Shown here piece by piece: positions 15,456 to 25,211 of a stretch of DNA of 64,000 nucleotides. A program made the translations under genes and the position numbers. Positions within the stretch are counted from its first letter, which is position 1; every line of letters begins with the position of its first letter. This DNA comes from a virus. The DNA lies in IMG/VR virus record IMGVR_UViG_3300006484_000008, positions 1-64,000 of that record; one strand, written 5' to 3'. The notes beneath the pieces are model-generated. The model was not told where the DNA came from, searched no databases, and saw nothing but the letters and a program-made list of their open reading frames with translations.

Positions 15456-17342
15456 GTGCCATCATTACAAGATTTATCAACTAATTTAGCCAACTATAGA
15501 TACTATAGTGGAGTAGGTACGTTTAATTCAAATGAACTACCGTTTGGAAGAGATACTCCAGGTGGTGGGGATAGCAGACAGCCTTTTGTAGTAAGAAAGA
15601 TAGATCAGAGATGGTCTCCATCTAATTTTAATGACGGGCTAACTCAATTTGGAGCAGTCACAACAATAACTAGAACTGTAGCAGATGTAGAAAGAATATC
15701 TAAATTCTTGTATACAACTATAGAGGGGCCTATATTTCTTTTGAAGCAGACGGGATTACAAAGAATGAACCCGAATACCTCAGCAGATGCTTATAATTTT
15801 GATAAAAAAGTCATAGATACTCAAACTTATAATCCTCTAGGGTTAAACACTTTGGCTCAAGTAGGAGTATCGGGCGCTGGTTTGCACTTTAAAAAACATG
15901 GATTACTTCCTGGGTTTAGCAAACAAGATAGTTATGAAAAAATGATTATTGCTAAAGAAAAAGCAGGGCAAAATAGAATGAGATCTCTTGTGGTTCAGCT
16001 TGCCAAAGAAGATGTAAATCATATTTTAAAATATGCTGGAGGTACAGACTCTTTTTTTGGTATAGGTAACACAACTATTAATAGGTACTCTCAAATAATG
16101 AAGACTAGTTATATTAGAGATAATGAAGTGAGATCAAGTACCCAAGTTAATCAAGGGTTTATATATCTTCCAATGGAAACATTGAGAAGTATAGGAGGAA
16201 CGGCAGGAGAAAATGAAAGTAGAGTATATACTTTTAAGCCGTCCTCAACTGATTTAACTGCAACTGCCGACATACCGCAGGTACCTAGTGAAAATGTAGA
16301 GTTTGATTTAAGAAAGGATGACTTTAGGGAGTTTAAGAATATAGCTGTAAGGGATGTAGATTTTTCTGGTAATGCTAATAAGTATTACACGCTACCCAGT
16401 TCAAATTATAGAAAATTAAATCTAGAAACTAGAATAGGTGTGCCTAGAGTTAGAAAACCTCAAGATAGAGTAGATTACACATCTGAAGCAAGCACACCCA
16501 CAGCCGATAGAATAAATGCTATCAGTTTATACTACGCAGCAGGGCCAGCAGCAACTACTACAGACATAAACGGTAAGCCAGTAAATACTGACGGCAGTCC
16601 TGAAAGTTTCATTAGGGATATTATAAAATTTCGTATAAAAATATTGGACAATGATGTTAGGCCAGAAGCCAAAGGCAATAGTCTTGGAGTGTATATTGTA
16701 TTTAGAGCTTATATATCAAACATTAGAAGAAACGTTGTATCTAAGTGGGATGCCTACAAGTATGTAGGAAGGGGTGAGTCATTCTACGCTTATGATGGGT
16801 TCACAGAAACCATAACATACTCCTTTGTTATAGCTGCATCTTCTCGTGCAGAAATGAAACCACTATATCAAAAGCTAAACTATTTGATATCATCAATGAC
16901 TCCTGACTATAAGGATAATTTGATGAGAGGAAACATTGCAGAATTAACTATAGGAGACTTTGTATTGTATCAACCAGGTATCATTACTAACTTCGATATG
17001 AACATAGACGAAGACTCTAACTGGGAGATAGCACTGCAAGAACCGGAAGCTGATGCTACAGGAGTAGATGCAGATATGCATGAATTGCCACAGCTTATAA
17101 AATGTAATATGACCTTTATACCTATTTACAACTTTTTACCAAGAAAGTCTTCAGAAGCTCCGTTCATAGGAATAGACGGGATGTCAGAACCAAAGAAAAT
17201 AAATAAGCAATGGTTAAAAGGAACTAGTGATAAACTAAAGGAAGGTAAGGAAGCTGCAATAGCCGCTTTAAAATCTAGCAAAAAGAAAGGAACTGTAATT
17301 GTAGAACCAGTAGATAAATCATATAAAATAGGAGATGAGTAG
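15456..17342 (+). CDS. large baseplate / tail structural protein (GTG start)
   Basis: A 628-residue protein starting at GTG 15456 (MPSLQDLSTNLANYRYYSG). It follows the tape measure by 12 bases. The middle has SFIRDIIKFRIKILDND, AYISNIRRNVVSKWDAYKYVGRGE and TETITYSFVIAASSRAEMKPLYQKLNYL, a pattern seen in baseplate-associated proteins of Bacteroidota and marine myophages. A hub or tail-terminal role is inferred from position; no T4 counterpart is assigned. The C-terminus overlaps the next gene by 8 bases. Confidence 0.65.
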   Translation: MPSLQDLSTNLANYRYYSGVGTFNSNELPFGRDTPGGGDSRQPFVVRKIDQRWSPSNFNDGLTQFGAVTTITRTVADVERISKFLYTTIEGPIFLLKQTGLQRMNPNTSADAYNFDKKVIDTQTYNPLGLNTLAQVGVSGAGLHFKKHGLLPGFSKQDSYEKMIIAKEKAGQNRMRSLVVQLAKEDVNHILKYAGGTDSFFGIGNTTINRYSQIMKTSYIRDNEVRSSTQVNQGFIYLPMETLRSIGGTAGENESRVYTFKPSSTDLTATADIPQVPSENVEFDLRKDDFREFKNIAVRDVDFSGNANKYYTLPSSNYRKLNLETRIGVPRVRKPQDRVDYTSEASTPTADRINAISLYYAAGPAATTTDINGKPVNTDGSPESFIRDIIKFRIKILDNDVRPEAKGNSLGVYIVFRAYISNIRRNVVSKWDAYKYVGRGESFYAYDGFTETITYSFVIAASSRAEMKPLYQKLNYLISSMTPDYKDNLMRGNIAELTIGDFVLYQPGIITNFDMNIDEDSNWEIALQEPEADATGVDADMHELPQLIKCNMTFIPIYNFLPRKSSEAPFIGIDGMSEPKKINKQWLKGTSDKLKEGKEAAIAALKSSKKKGTVIVEPVDKSYKIGDE

Positions 17343-17637
17343 ATATTCAAACACAAAAGTATTAAAGGACAGTGAGAATAGCAGAAGATATTATAGAGCT
17401 TCTAAATATCCTGATATAGCTTTCTCTGACACCGACACTTATATAGAGGCAGCGTATGGAGACAGACTAGATATAATATCCTATGATTACTATAAGTCCA
17501 CAGAATATTATTGGGTAATATTAGTAGCAAATAATCTCCCAGGAGATAGTATCTTTGTACCTCCCGGAACTCAAATAAGAATACCAGCAAATCTAGATCA
17601 AGTATTGGCAGATTACGATTCTTTAAACAGTATATAA
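17335..17637 (+). CDS. LysM-like baseplate wedge protein (gp53-type)
   Basis: A 100-residue protein with RYYRASKYPDIAFSDTDTYI, then GDRLDIISYDYYKSTEYYWVILVANNL and PPGTQIRIP, the pattern of small LysM-like baseplate proteins. These connect the hub with wedges. It overlaps the upstream gene by 8 bases and is followed by the largest baseplate gene after 5 bases. Confidence 0.75.
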   Translation: MSRYSNTKVLKDSENSRRYYRASKYPDIAFSDTDTYIEAAYGDRLDIISYDYYKSTEYYWVILVANNLPGDSIFVPPGTQIRIPANLDQVLADYDSLNSI

Positions 17638-17642
17638 AAGTT

Positions 17643-20600
17643 ATGTCTATATTCAAAAGTACTTTTAAGCCATATGTAATACGTCAGATTAATACTAGGC
17701 AGAATCTTCTATCTGAAGTAAATCGGCCTGTAGACTTTGCACATTATGTATCCAGCAAAGCTCCTTGGATAAGGATGACTTCTTTAGTAGATTATGGTCC
17801 TGTAGGTAACGAAAGTCCTGATCTGGCGAAAAAGTATGTGCTAATGGGAGGTACTTTATATAATAGAGCTGGTACCGATACCTACTTTACTAGAGGAGGG
17901 GTGGGAGGAAAAGGCGCTTCTTATGGAGGAGATTTAGGAACTAATCAATATGGCATCAGACCTATGCCAGGGATAACAAGTATGAAAACTAGGTCACTAG
18001 GAGCTTACGGATCTTTAACAGAGGCTACTATTAAATTCCAAGCATGGGATGTAAAACAGTTAGAAGATCTGACTGTATTATTTATGAGACCTGGATATAA
18101 AGTAGTTTTAGAATGGGGCTGGTCAATGTATTTAGATAGCTCTGTTACAGGAGAGGACTATAAAGCAAAAGCAACTACAAATGCTTTGAATTATACATCT
18201 ACTAAATACAATACAAAGACTATGGTTTTTAATACCATAGATTGCTTTAATACAGGAATAACTCAGGATATCATATACAATCAGCTAGATATTTTGAGAC
18301 ATAGATATTCTGGTAACTATGATGGAGTTTTAGGATCTATAAAGAATTTTGACTATACGTTGATGCCCAATGGATCTTATGAATGTACGACTGTACTGAT
18401 TAGTATAGGAGACGTTATAGATACTATAAGAATGAATGATACTATAGGCGTTAGTATAGGACCTGCAGATATTGCTAAAAGCCAAGATCAAAATATAGAT
18501 CCAGAATCTTTAAACAACATAGATTATAGCGAAATAAAAAGCCAATTTGAATTGTTGATGGATGAATATTGCACTTTGAGTGATAGTAATCCTAGATCAA
18601 ATTCTCAAAACATAACTGCCATAGATGGTGTTATTAAAGATTCTGATAAGCCTTATATAGACAATTTTATATATAAGTATAAATCTGGATTTTCTACAAC
18701 TGCTGCTAATGCAAATCTTACTACAGATCAGGCAGCAAGAGGAGGTTTACAAAAAGCAATGACTTCATGGGAAAGCCCAGACAGGTATAATAAAAATTCA
18801 AATACTAATGATGGGTCTTTATTAGGATCCGGAGTTTCTGATGTAACTAAAGACGAAGAGCAAGCAGTACCGGTATCTCAAGATAACCCAGGAGATAAAA
18901 GATCTTATTATTATATTCAATTTGCATACTTGCTGCACATATTAAATGTGTTTAAAAATGTATTTGCTTCAAAAGATCAAACTCTAGTTGATATAGAAAT
19001 ACCTGCAAACCCATTAAAAAGTGATTCTATATCTAACGGACTATGTCAAGCATCCTATAATTCAATAACCATAGATCCAAATGTAGCTGTAATAAGAAAT
19101 AGTAGAGCAAATTTATTTACAGACATAGAGGGGAACAAAGCATTTAGACCGGAGATATTTAAAACAGAAACAAAATCTGTTACTGGTCCAGTTACAGCAG
19201 ACTATAATCTAAGAGAATACTTATATGAAAATACTAATTTTGGTCAGATAGGAAATATCTACATTAACATAAAAGAGATAGTATCTATATATAAACAAGA
19301 AGCAGTATCAAATAAAGGGTATGTATATTTAGGAAGAGTCATAAGTGAATTATTATCTAGAGTTGCGTTTTCTTTGGGTACTATAAATGACTTTGATAAG
19401 TTTGTAAAGGACAATAAGATAGTTATCATAGATAAGCACTACACTGAATTACCTGCCGATTCTTTATATAGTTCTAAATTTAAGATAAATGTATCAGGAA
19501 ATAACAGCATTGTTAGAAATCATAAGATACAATCTAAGATATTTCCTTCACAAGCTACTATGATAGCCATAGCTGCACAAGATAGAGAGAACGTATCTGC
19601 TATACAGACATCAACATACAATTACTTAAACGAAGGGTTAAAAGATAGGTTGTTTGAGCGTACTAATAATACAAAGACAGATGTTGATAATAAGAATATT
19701 TCTGAAATAGTAGCAAAAAGAAGAAAACTAAGTTCTATATTATTACTTATTCAATATGTAAATAAGTATGTGATGGTAAATAAATCCATAGGGGTTTATT
19801 ATAATTCTAACATAGTAGCTATGAATGGGTATTTGAACACACTTTTAGTAGAAATGGAGGGAGGAACAGACTACAAAGCTGTGGTTCCCATATCTGTTGA
19901 TTTAACTACTGACGGTCTTTCTGGATTGACTATAGGTGAAATATTTACTGTAGATAAAAAAGTATTACCTAAAGACTACGAAGCAAAGCACATTGGTTTT
20001 ATAGTAACTGGTATATCCAATGAAGTAGTTACAAATGGGTGGACTACTAATCTAGTATCTCAAATGTGCATCTTAGATCAGGAAGATAAACAAATAAAGT
20101 CTAAGATAAAAGGAGAAGAAGTATTAAAAGAATTACTTAATGAAGCAGAAAGTAAAAAAATAGAAAACACTACTTCTATTATATACTTTAATATATTGGC
20201 TGCTTTGGTAATAGACTGTTTGTTAAATAGATACCAGATCGATACTACTAGTGGGGCTATAAAAGTAAGAAACATCTCAGAGCCTTTGTATACTAAAACG
20301 GCAATTACAGAATTTTCTAATGGTTTAGTTGATTTTGATTATGTGCTGAAGGACCTTAACAGAGCTTATTTAAAAGCATTCCCCGTAGCTCAGTATGACG
20401 AAAATAAAAAAGTAAGTTTTAGATTAGATAATCTAAATAGCCCTATAGTTCTAACTAAAGTTTTATCTGAACTGTCTTTATATTTTGCCATGTCTACAGC
20501 TAATCAAGAAGTTGGAATTACTTTTAATAATGAGTTCTATAATAAAGTCGGCGCAATTGCAAAAGTAAAAAGAGAGAATGATCCTACAACCTATGAAGCC

Positions 20601-20819
20601 TGGAAGGCTCAGTTTCTTGAATTATTTCGTACTGACGATAAGATTGTTACTACAAAAGAAGAATTAGAGGCCGTAAGATTAGATACACAAAGCAGTAGAT
20701 ATAAAAAAATAACTACTTTTTCTAAAATAGATATAAGCAGAGCCATAGATTTAAATACAGGATTATTTAACGGTCCTGTAGCTAGTTTCTTTATTACAGG
20801 ATATCCATATTACCAATAA
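17643..20819 (+). CDS. large baseplate hub-region protein
   Basis: At 1058 residues this is the largest protein in the window. The N-terminal region has RPMPGITSMKTRSLGAYGSL, TEATIKFQAWDVKQLEDLTVLF and MRPGYKVVLEWGWSMYLD, a block shared by baseplate proteins of T4-like phages outside enterobacteria. The later parts are beta-rich with no visible enzymatic motif. It probably forms the hub or the tube-initiation platform. It lies between the gp53-type gene and a small virion gene, with 2-5 base gaps. Confidence 0.7.
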   Translation: MSIFKSTFKPYVIRQINTRQNLLSEVNRPVDFAHYVSSKAPWIRMTSLVDYGPVGNESPDLAKKYVLMGGTLYNRAGTDTYFTRGGVGGKGASYGGDLGTNQYGIRPMPGITSMKTRSLGAYGSLTEATIKFQAWDVKQLEDLTVLFMRPGYKVVLEWGWSMYLDSSVTGEDYKAKATTNALNYTSTKYNTKTMVFNTIDCFNTGITQDIIYNQLDILRHRYSGNYDGVLGSIKNFDYTLMPNGSYECTTVLISIGDVIDTIRMNDTIGVSIGPADIAKSQDQNIDPESLNNIDYSEIKSQFELLMDEYCTLSDSNPRSNSQNITAIDGVIKDSDKPYIDNFIYKYKSGFSTTAANANLTTDQAARGGLQKAMTSWESPDRYNKNSNTNDGSLLGSGVSDVTKDEEQAVPVSQDNPGDKRSYYYIQFAYLLHILNVFKNVFASKDQTLVDIEIPANPLKSDSISNGLCQASYNSITIDPNVAVIRNSRANLFTDIEGNKAFRPEIFKTETKSVTGPVTADYNLREYLYENTNFGQIGNIYINIKEIVSIYKQEAVSNKGYVYLGRVISELLSRVAFSLGTINDFDKFVKDNKIVIIDKHYTELPADSLYSSKFKINVSGNNSIVRNHKIQSKIFPSQATMIAIAAQDRENVSAIQTSTYNYLNEGLKDRLFERTNNTKTDVDNKNISEIVAKRRKLSSILLLIQYVNKYVMVNKSIGVYYNSNIVAMNGYLNTLLVEMEGGTDYKAVVPISVDLTTDGLSGLTIGEIFTVDKKVLPKDYEAKHIGFIVTGISNEVVTNGWTTNLVSQMCILDQEDKQIKSKIKGEEVLKELLNEAESKKIENTTSIIYFNILAALVIDCLLNRYQIDTTSGAIKVRNISEPLYTKTAITEFSNGLVDFDYVLKDLNRAYLKAFPVAQYDENKKVSFRLDNLNSPIVLTKVLSELSLYFAMSTANQEVGITFNNEFYNKVGAIAKVKRENDPTTYEAWKAQFLELFRTDDKIVTTKEELEAVRLDTQSSRYKKITTFSKIDISRAIDLNTGLFNGPVASFFITGYPYYQ

Positions 20820-20821
20820 AA

Positions 20822-21337
20822 ATGTACTACCCTAAATCAGAAATATCATTAGTATCAAATACCGCAGGCACACAACTACTTGTTAAAAAGACTAGAAAGC
20901 CTTATATAGGAGATTACTATTTGACTAATGATGGAAAGTTCTTTTCTGGAAAAGAGTATACATCTACTACTCAGGAACTAGTCCCTATAATACAAAAAGG
21001 TATTGTACAAAACGAAGCTGTAGCATATGGATTTCACTATGCAATGCCTTCTGATAAAGACTATGAAAAAGGATCCTTCACCAGGTATACAATAAAAAGA
21101 GTAAACAGTGGATTTGAAACCATATTAGAAGTAGATCAAACTGAATATGAAAGAGCCTCTAAAGATCCATTGTACACAGCAGTAAAGTTCTCTTGGAAAC
21201 TAACAGGACCTCTATACACCACTCCAGAAGGAATGCCTGGAATAGTAAATACTAATCAGAAAACCTTAGAAGGTTTGGAGAAAACCATACCAGGCATATC
21301 AGATTATTTTACAAATTTGGCGCAGTACGCAAAATAA
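20822..21337 (+). CDS. baseplate-associated hypothetical protein
   Basis: A 171-residue protein beginning MYYPKSEISLVSNTAGTQLL, then PYIGDYYLTNDGKFFSGKEY, a pattern I associate with small virion proteins next to baseplate genes. It begins 2 bases after the hub gene. Exact role unknown. Confidence 0.6.
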   Translation: MYYPKSEISLVSNTAGTQLLVKKTRKPYIGDYYLTNDGKFFSGKEYTSTTQELVPIIQKGIVQNEAVAYGFHYAMPSDKDYEKGSFTRYTIKRVNSGFETILEVDQTEYERASKDPLYTAVKFSWKLTGPLYTTPEGMPGIVNTNQKTLEGLEKTIPGISDYFTNLAQYAK

Positions 21338-21360
21338 CCTTATCTTTGTACAAAGGTTAT
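21317..21360 (+). promoter_or_regulatory. host-type promoter with overlapping inverted repeat
   Basis: TTG (21317-21319) and TATCTTTG (21341-21348) are spaced by 21 bases. ATAACCTT (21334-21341) and AAGGTTAT (21353-21360) are perfect inverted 8-mers that overlap the -7 box and the expected start, so this may be an operator or a weak terminator stem. Confidence 0.6.
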
Positions 21361-21364
21361 AAAA

Positions 21365-22699
21365 GTGTATTACATAATAGAGACAGAAGAACAACTTCAA
21401 AAGTTTTCTGCATACGATTTTACTAATTGTTTTGTTGATGTAATTCCATCAAACGACAACTGCCATCCTAAACTGGCAGACATCTCCTTAATTTATATAA
21501 AGCCTTTTAGATCCCGTATGGGATTTATGCTATGTTTAGACCATACAGAAGCCTTCTCCTTGTCTAAAGAGTCTGTAGAGGCCTTCATAATCAATAAGCT
21601 TGGCAATATCTACGCTATTGATGGAAAGAGGATGAGATACTTCACTAAAAGAGATAGTGCCTTATATTGTCTTAAAATGGCTAATTACTTAGCTACCGGA
21701 GATATAATAGACGAATCAAAGTTTAACACAACGGCGCACAACTTCTTTTGCCAGAAGTATGAATACCGTTCTGATATAAATAAAATCATCCCTATAGCCA
21801 AACATTTTGAGAAGTATGAGAAGTTGATAGCTTCTATCAAGATAGATTATGCTTGGTTTAAAACAAAGTACTATAAACTGTATGGAGACTTAGCTCCTAG
21901 ACTGTTTAATTCCATCGAATCTAATGGAATTAGTATAGATAATGACGTATTTTTCAGTCATTATACCCCAAAAGAGGCCTTAATGTCGGTTAAATCATAC
22001 AAAACATATAGCCAATATAACTTATATACCGCCACCGGAAGGCCCTCAAATGCCTTTAATGGTATAAATTATGCTGCTATGAACAAGAATGATGGCAGTA
22101 GAAAGTCATTTATAGCAGAGAATGATAGATTAATAGAGTTTGATTATCAATCGTATCATATTCGGATATTAGCGTATCATATCGGATATGTCTTTGACAG
22201 TGACATACACAGCCACTTAGCTAAATACTATTTTGGGACAGATGAAATAACCAGATCACAGTACGAAGAGAGTAAGAGTTTGACCTTTAAACTTCTATAT
22301 ACAGACTCTATATCGGAAGAAGTAGCAGATATCCCATTCTTTGCAAAAGTTAAAGAATATAAAGAATCTTTATGGAATATCTATAGAAAACAAGGATATA
22401 TTGAAAGTATTATATCAAAAAGGCCTATAAGGGGGATAACTTCTAAAACACAAATACTACCATATATACTACAAAACTACGAAACAGAAAGAAATATTCT
22501 TGTTTTGAATGATATTTTTAAGTATCTTGCATGCAAAAGAACGAAGCTTGTATTATATAACTACGACTCCTTTCTTTTTGACTACAGCAAAGAAGACGGT
22601 AAGCAGACTCTTTGCGACATACAGATGATATTAGAACAAGATGATTACAAAACATCATGTAAGCATGGTTCGAACTATCAGGAAATGAAGAATTTATAA
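21365..22699 (+). CDS. divergent family-A DNA polymerase-like protein (GTG start)
   Basis: A 444-residue protein. Residues 220-270 (LYTATGRPSNAFNGINYAAM, then IEFDYQSYHIR) match motif A and the preceding segment of family-A polymerases. EESKSLTFKLLYT (about 305-317) could be motif B and LVLYNYDSFLFDY (about 395-407) motif C. The N-terminal 60 residues resemble a degraded 3'-5' exonuclease domain. It is much shorter than the full polymerase at 30.6 kb and may be a specialised or accessory polymerase. It heads the replication module and starts with GTG at 21365. Confidence 0.65.
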   Translation: MYYIIETEEQLQKFSAYDFTNCFVDVIPSNDNCHPKLADISLIYIKPFRSRMGFMLCLDHTEAFSLSKESVEAFIINKLGNIYAIDGKRMRYFTKRDSALYCLKMANYLATGDIIDESKFNTTAHNFFCQKYEYRSDINKIIPIAKHFEKYEKLIASIKIDYAWFKTKYYKLYGDLAPRLFNSIESNGISIDNDVFFSHYTPKEALMSVKSYKTYSQYNLYTATGRPSNAFNGINYAAMNKNDGSRKSFIAENDRLIEFDYQSYHIRILAYHIGYVFDSDIHSHLAKYYFGTDEITRSQYEESKSLTFKLLYTDSISEEVADIPFFAKVKEYKESLWNIYRKQGYIESIISKRPIRGITSKTQILPYILQNYETERNILVLNDIFKYLACKRTKLVLYNYDSFLFDYSKEDGKQTLCDIQMILEQDDYKTSCKHGSNYQEMKNL

Positions 22700-22718
22700 A
22701 TTTTTGACGCTTTTATTA

Positions 22719-22729
22719 GATATTTATAT
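22719..22729 (+). promoter_or_regulatory. GATATTTATAT motif directly at start codon
   Basis: The element ends at the base before ATG 22730, the shortest spacing in the window. Confidence 0.4.
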
Positions 22730-23164
22730 ATGAATAATAATATTATTGATCTAACTTACGATTACTTGAACAAGCTATTTTGCACGTTTACGAAAAAAGA
22801 AGACTTACAAGTCACCATATCTGACATAAAAAGCAGGTATGAAGTAATCTATTCTAAGATATTCATATTAGAGACAGATAATGACAATGAGTATGTGTGC
22901 ACATATAACATTGATAGCGATAATATTAACAAGGATAACGTTCTCCCCAATACTATCCTAATGCATCGCCGTAAAGAGTGCAATGTTCTTTACACGATCA
23001 ATTCCCTTAACAAGCTTATAGAATCTCTTAACGGAGGTGTTAGAGATAACAACTACCGTGTTAACTGGAAAGACTATGAAAATAGCATCCTCCTTACCCA
23101 AAAGGACCAGTTCGTACAACTTAAGACTAAGATCCACGATATCGTTAATGTGGATAAAAAATAA
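22730..23164 (+). CDS. hypothetical protein upstream of SSB
   Basis: A 144-residue protein with YTINSLNKLIESLNGGVRDNNYRVNWKDYENSILL in the C-terminal half. No family is recognised. The position just before the SSB/RecA genes suggests a replication or regulatory role. More GC-containing codons appear towards the 3' end. Confidence 0.6.
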   Translation: MNNNIIDLTYDYLNKLFCTFTKKEDLQVTISDIKSRYEVIYSKIFILETDNDNEYVCTYNIDSDNINKDNVLPNTILMHRRKECNVLYTINSLNKLIESLNGGVRDNNYRVNWKDYENSILLTQKDQFVQLKTKIHDIVNVDKK

Positions 23165-23165
23165 T

Positions 23166-23195
23166 TTGGAATAGTTAAAATATTCCTTACTTTTG
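23166..23195 (+). promoter_or_regulatory. host-type promoter TTG-N19-TACTTTTG with spacer inverted repeat
   Basis: TTG at 23166-23168 and TACTTTTG at 23188-23195. The spacer holds GGAATA (23168-23173) and TATTCC (23181-23186), a perfect inverted repeat that may be an operator. It drives the SSB gene (ATG 23222). Confidence 0.7.
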
Positions 23196-23221
23196 TTCTT
23201 CACTTTTTAAAAAAACAAGTT

Positions 23222-24082
23222 ATGTCCAAGATTGATTTGATCAAAGAAAGACTGAATAAGCTACAGTCTAAAAACTCAGGCTCCGCATTCGAAAAGATTG
23301 ACTTCACAACCATTTTCTGGAAACCAAAGTTGGGTAAGCAAGTAGTAAGGATCCTCCCTAGGAAAACCAACAAAGACTTCCCATTTGCAGAAGTTAGCTT
23401 CCACCAGTACAACATCTTTAAAAAGAACGTTTACAGTCTTGAAAACTTCGGTGAGAAAGATCCGGTAGTTCAACTTATGCGTGAACTATATGATGAGAAC
23501 ACAGAAGAGAGCAAAGACTTGGCTCGTAAGCTTAGGCCTCGTACTAAATTCTTTGCACAAGTACTAGTTCGTGGTGAAGAAGGTATGGGTGCTAGACTTT
23601 GGGAGTTTAACAAAACTACCTATGAGAAGTTGCTTAGCATCATGGCCGATGATGATTTCGGTGATGTATCTGATGTAACAGAAGGTACTGACCTTACTGT
23701 AGAAGGATACAACGATGTAATTAAGATTGGTAAGCGTGATGTCAACTATGTTGCAGTTAACGTAACTCCAAAGAGAAACATTTCTGCTATCTCCGAAGAC
23801 GCTGCTCTGGTACAGAAAGTATTGGAGACTCAAAAAGAGATCACTGAAATCTATAAGAAGTATTCTTATGATGAAATTAAGAAGATGCTTCATGATTACA
23901 TCAATCCACAAGAAGCACAATCTGAAGAAGTATCAACTCCTACAGTAGAAGAAGTTGCACCAGCTGCAACAAATGAGGCTGCTCCACCTTTTGAAGGGCC
24001 ATACGAGCCTGCTTCAAAATACGAAGAAAAGAAAACAACAGTAGCATCAAAGTTTGATGATCTATTCGGAGAAGACAATTAA
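23222..24082 (+). CDS. single-stranded DNA-binding protein (T4 gp32-like)
   Basis: A 286-residue protein. The N-terminal basic segment (MSKIDLIKERLNKLQ) is followed by FWKPKLGKQVVRILPRK and a central OB-like region. The C-terminus is Pro/Glu-rich and ends acidic (KFDDLFGEDN), as in gp32 where the tail binds replication partners. It coats ssDNA at forks and in recombination. It is followed by recA, a FEN nuclease and the helicase, and uses CGT-biased codons like other abundant proteins. Confidence 0.85.
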   Translation: MSKIDLIKERLNKLQSKNSGSAFEKIDFTTIFWKPKLGKQVVRILPRKTNKDFPFAEVSFHQYNIFKKNVYSLENFGEKDPVVQLMRELYDENTEESKDLARKLRPRTKFFAQVLVRGEEGMGARLWEFNKTTYEKLLSIMADDDFGDVSDVTEGTDLTVEGYNDVIKIGKRDVNYVAVNVTPKRNISAISEDAALVQKVLETQKEITEIYKKYSYDEIKKMLHDYINPQEAQSEEVSTPTVEEVAPAATNEAAPPFEGPYEPASKYEEKKTTVASKFDDLFGEDN

Positions 24083-24092
24083 AAAATAACAT

Positions 24093-25211
24093 ATGGCAGA
24101 ATCAAAAAACATCAAAGGTGCTGTAGCCAGCGCCTTAGGTAAGAGTACGTCCTTTAATTTAGAAAACTTTAAGAAATCAAAGAACCTATCTGAGAACGGA
24201 TCCTTCAAGAAACAAGAGTGGATCCCATTATCAGAAGCGTTTCAACAAGCAATCAGTTTACCAGGTCTTCCTCATGGGCACGTTATTAATCTTCGTGGCC
24301 ATAGCGATACTGGAAAAACCACAGCATTGATTGAAGCAGCGGTTAGTGTACAGAAAATGGGAAAACTACCAGTCTTTATCATCACTGAGATGAAGTGGGA
24401 TTGGAGTCATGCTAAGATTATGGGGTTTGAAGTAGAAACAAAAGTTAAAGATGTTGTAGATAAAGTTACAGGAGAGGTAACCCAAACAATATCTTATGAA
24501 GGTAATTTTATCTATATTGATAAGAGTAGTATAACTACCGTAGAAGATGTGGCTGCATTTATTTTGGATTTGTTGGATGAACAAACAAAAGGAGTGCTTC
24601 CTATTGATTTAGTATTCCTTTGGGATTCCGTAGGATCCTTACCATGTAAGCTATCCGTAGAATCTAATAAGAACAATAATGAGTGGAATGCAGGAGCAAT
24701 GTCTCAACAGTTTGGCAACTTTATAAACCAAAGAATTGTCGGCTCTAGAAAAGATAGCTCTCAGTATACAAACACCCTTATTGCTGTAAACAAAGTTTGG
24801 GTGGAGAAACCCTCTTCATATGGTGAAATGCCAAAGATAAAGAACAAGGGAGGAAATACAATGTTCTTTGACTCTACAATAGTAGTAACCTTTGGCAACT
24901 CTACTGGAGCAGGAACAAACAAGATCAAAGCCACTAAGAATGGTAAGGATGTTGAGTTTGCAAAGAGGACTAAGATTTCAGTAGACAAGAATCACATCAA
25001 CGGTGTAACGACCACTGGTAAGATTATTGCAACTCCCCATGGATTTATCATAGATGATAAGAAATACATTGATGCTTATAAGAAACAACATTCATCAGAA
25101 TGGTTAAAGATTCTTGGAAGCGAAGACTTCGACATAATAGAAGAAGTAGATAATGGAGATATGATAGATAATCATGGAGATGCTACCATTAACAGCTTAG
25201 GTAATGAATAA
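24093..25211 (+). CDS. uvsX: RecA/UvsX recombinase
   Basis: A 372-residue protein with Walker A GHSDTGKT at 69-76, a Walker B-like strand IDLVFLWDSVGSLP at about 171-184, and a serine/lysine-rich DNA-binding region around residues 240-260. UvsX-type proteins perform strand exchange for recombination-dependent replication. It overlaps the FEN-type nuclease gene by 8 bases. The highly acidic C-terminus is typical. Confidence 0.9.
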   Translation: MAESKNIKGAVASALGKSTSFNLENFKKSKNLSENGSFKKQEWIPLSEAFQQAISLPGLPHGHVINLRGHSDTGKTTALIEAAVSVQKMGKLPVFIITEMKWDWSHAKIMGFEVETKVKDVVDKVTGEVTQTISYEGNFIYIDKSSITTVEDVAAFILDLLDEQTKGVLPIDLVFLWDSVGSLPCKLSVESNKNNNEWNAGAMSQQFGNFINQRIVGSRKDSSQYTNTLIAVNKVWVEKPSSYGEMPKIKNKGGNTMFFDSTIVVTFGNSTGAGTNKIKATKNGKDVEFAKRTKISVDKNHINGVTTTGKIIATPHGFIIDDKKYIDAYKKQHSSEWLKILGSEDFDIIEEVDNGDMIDNHGDATINSLGNE

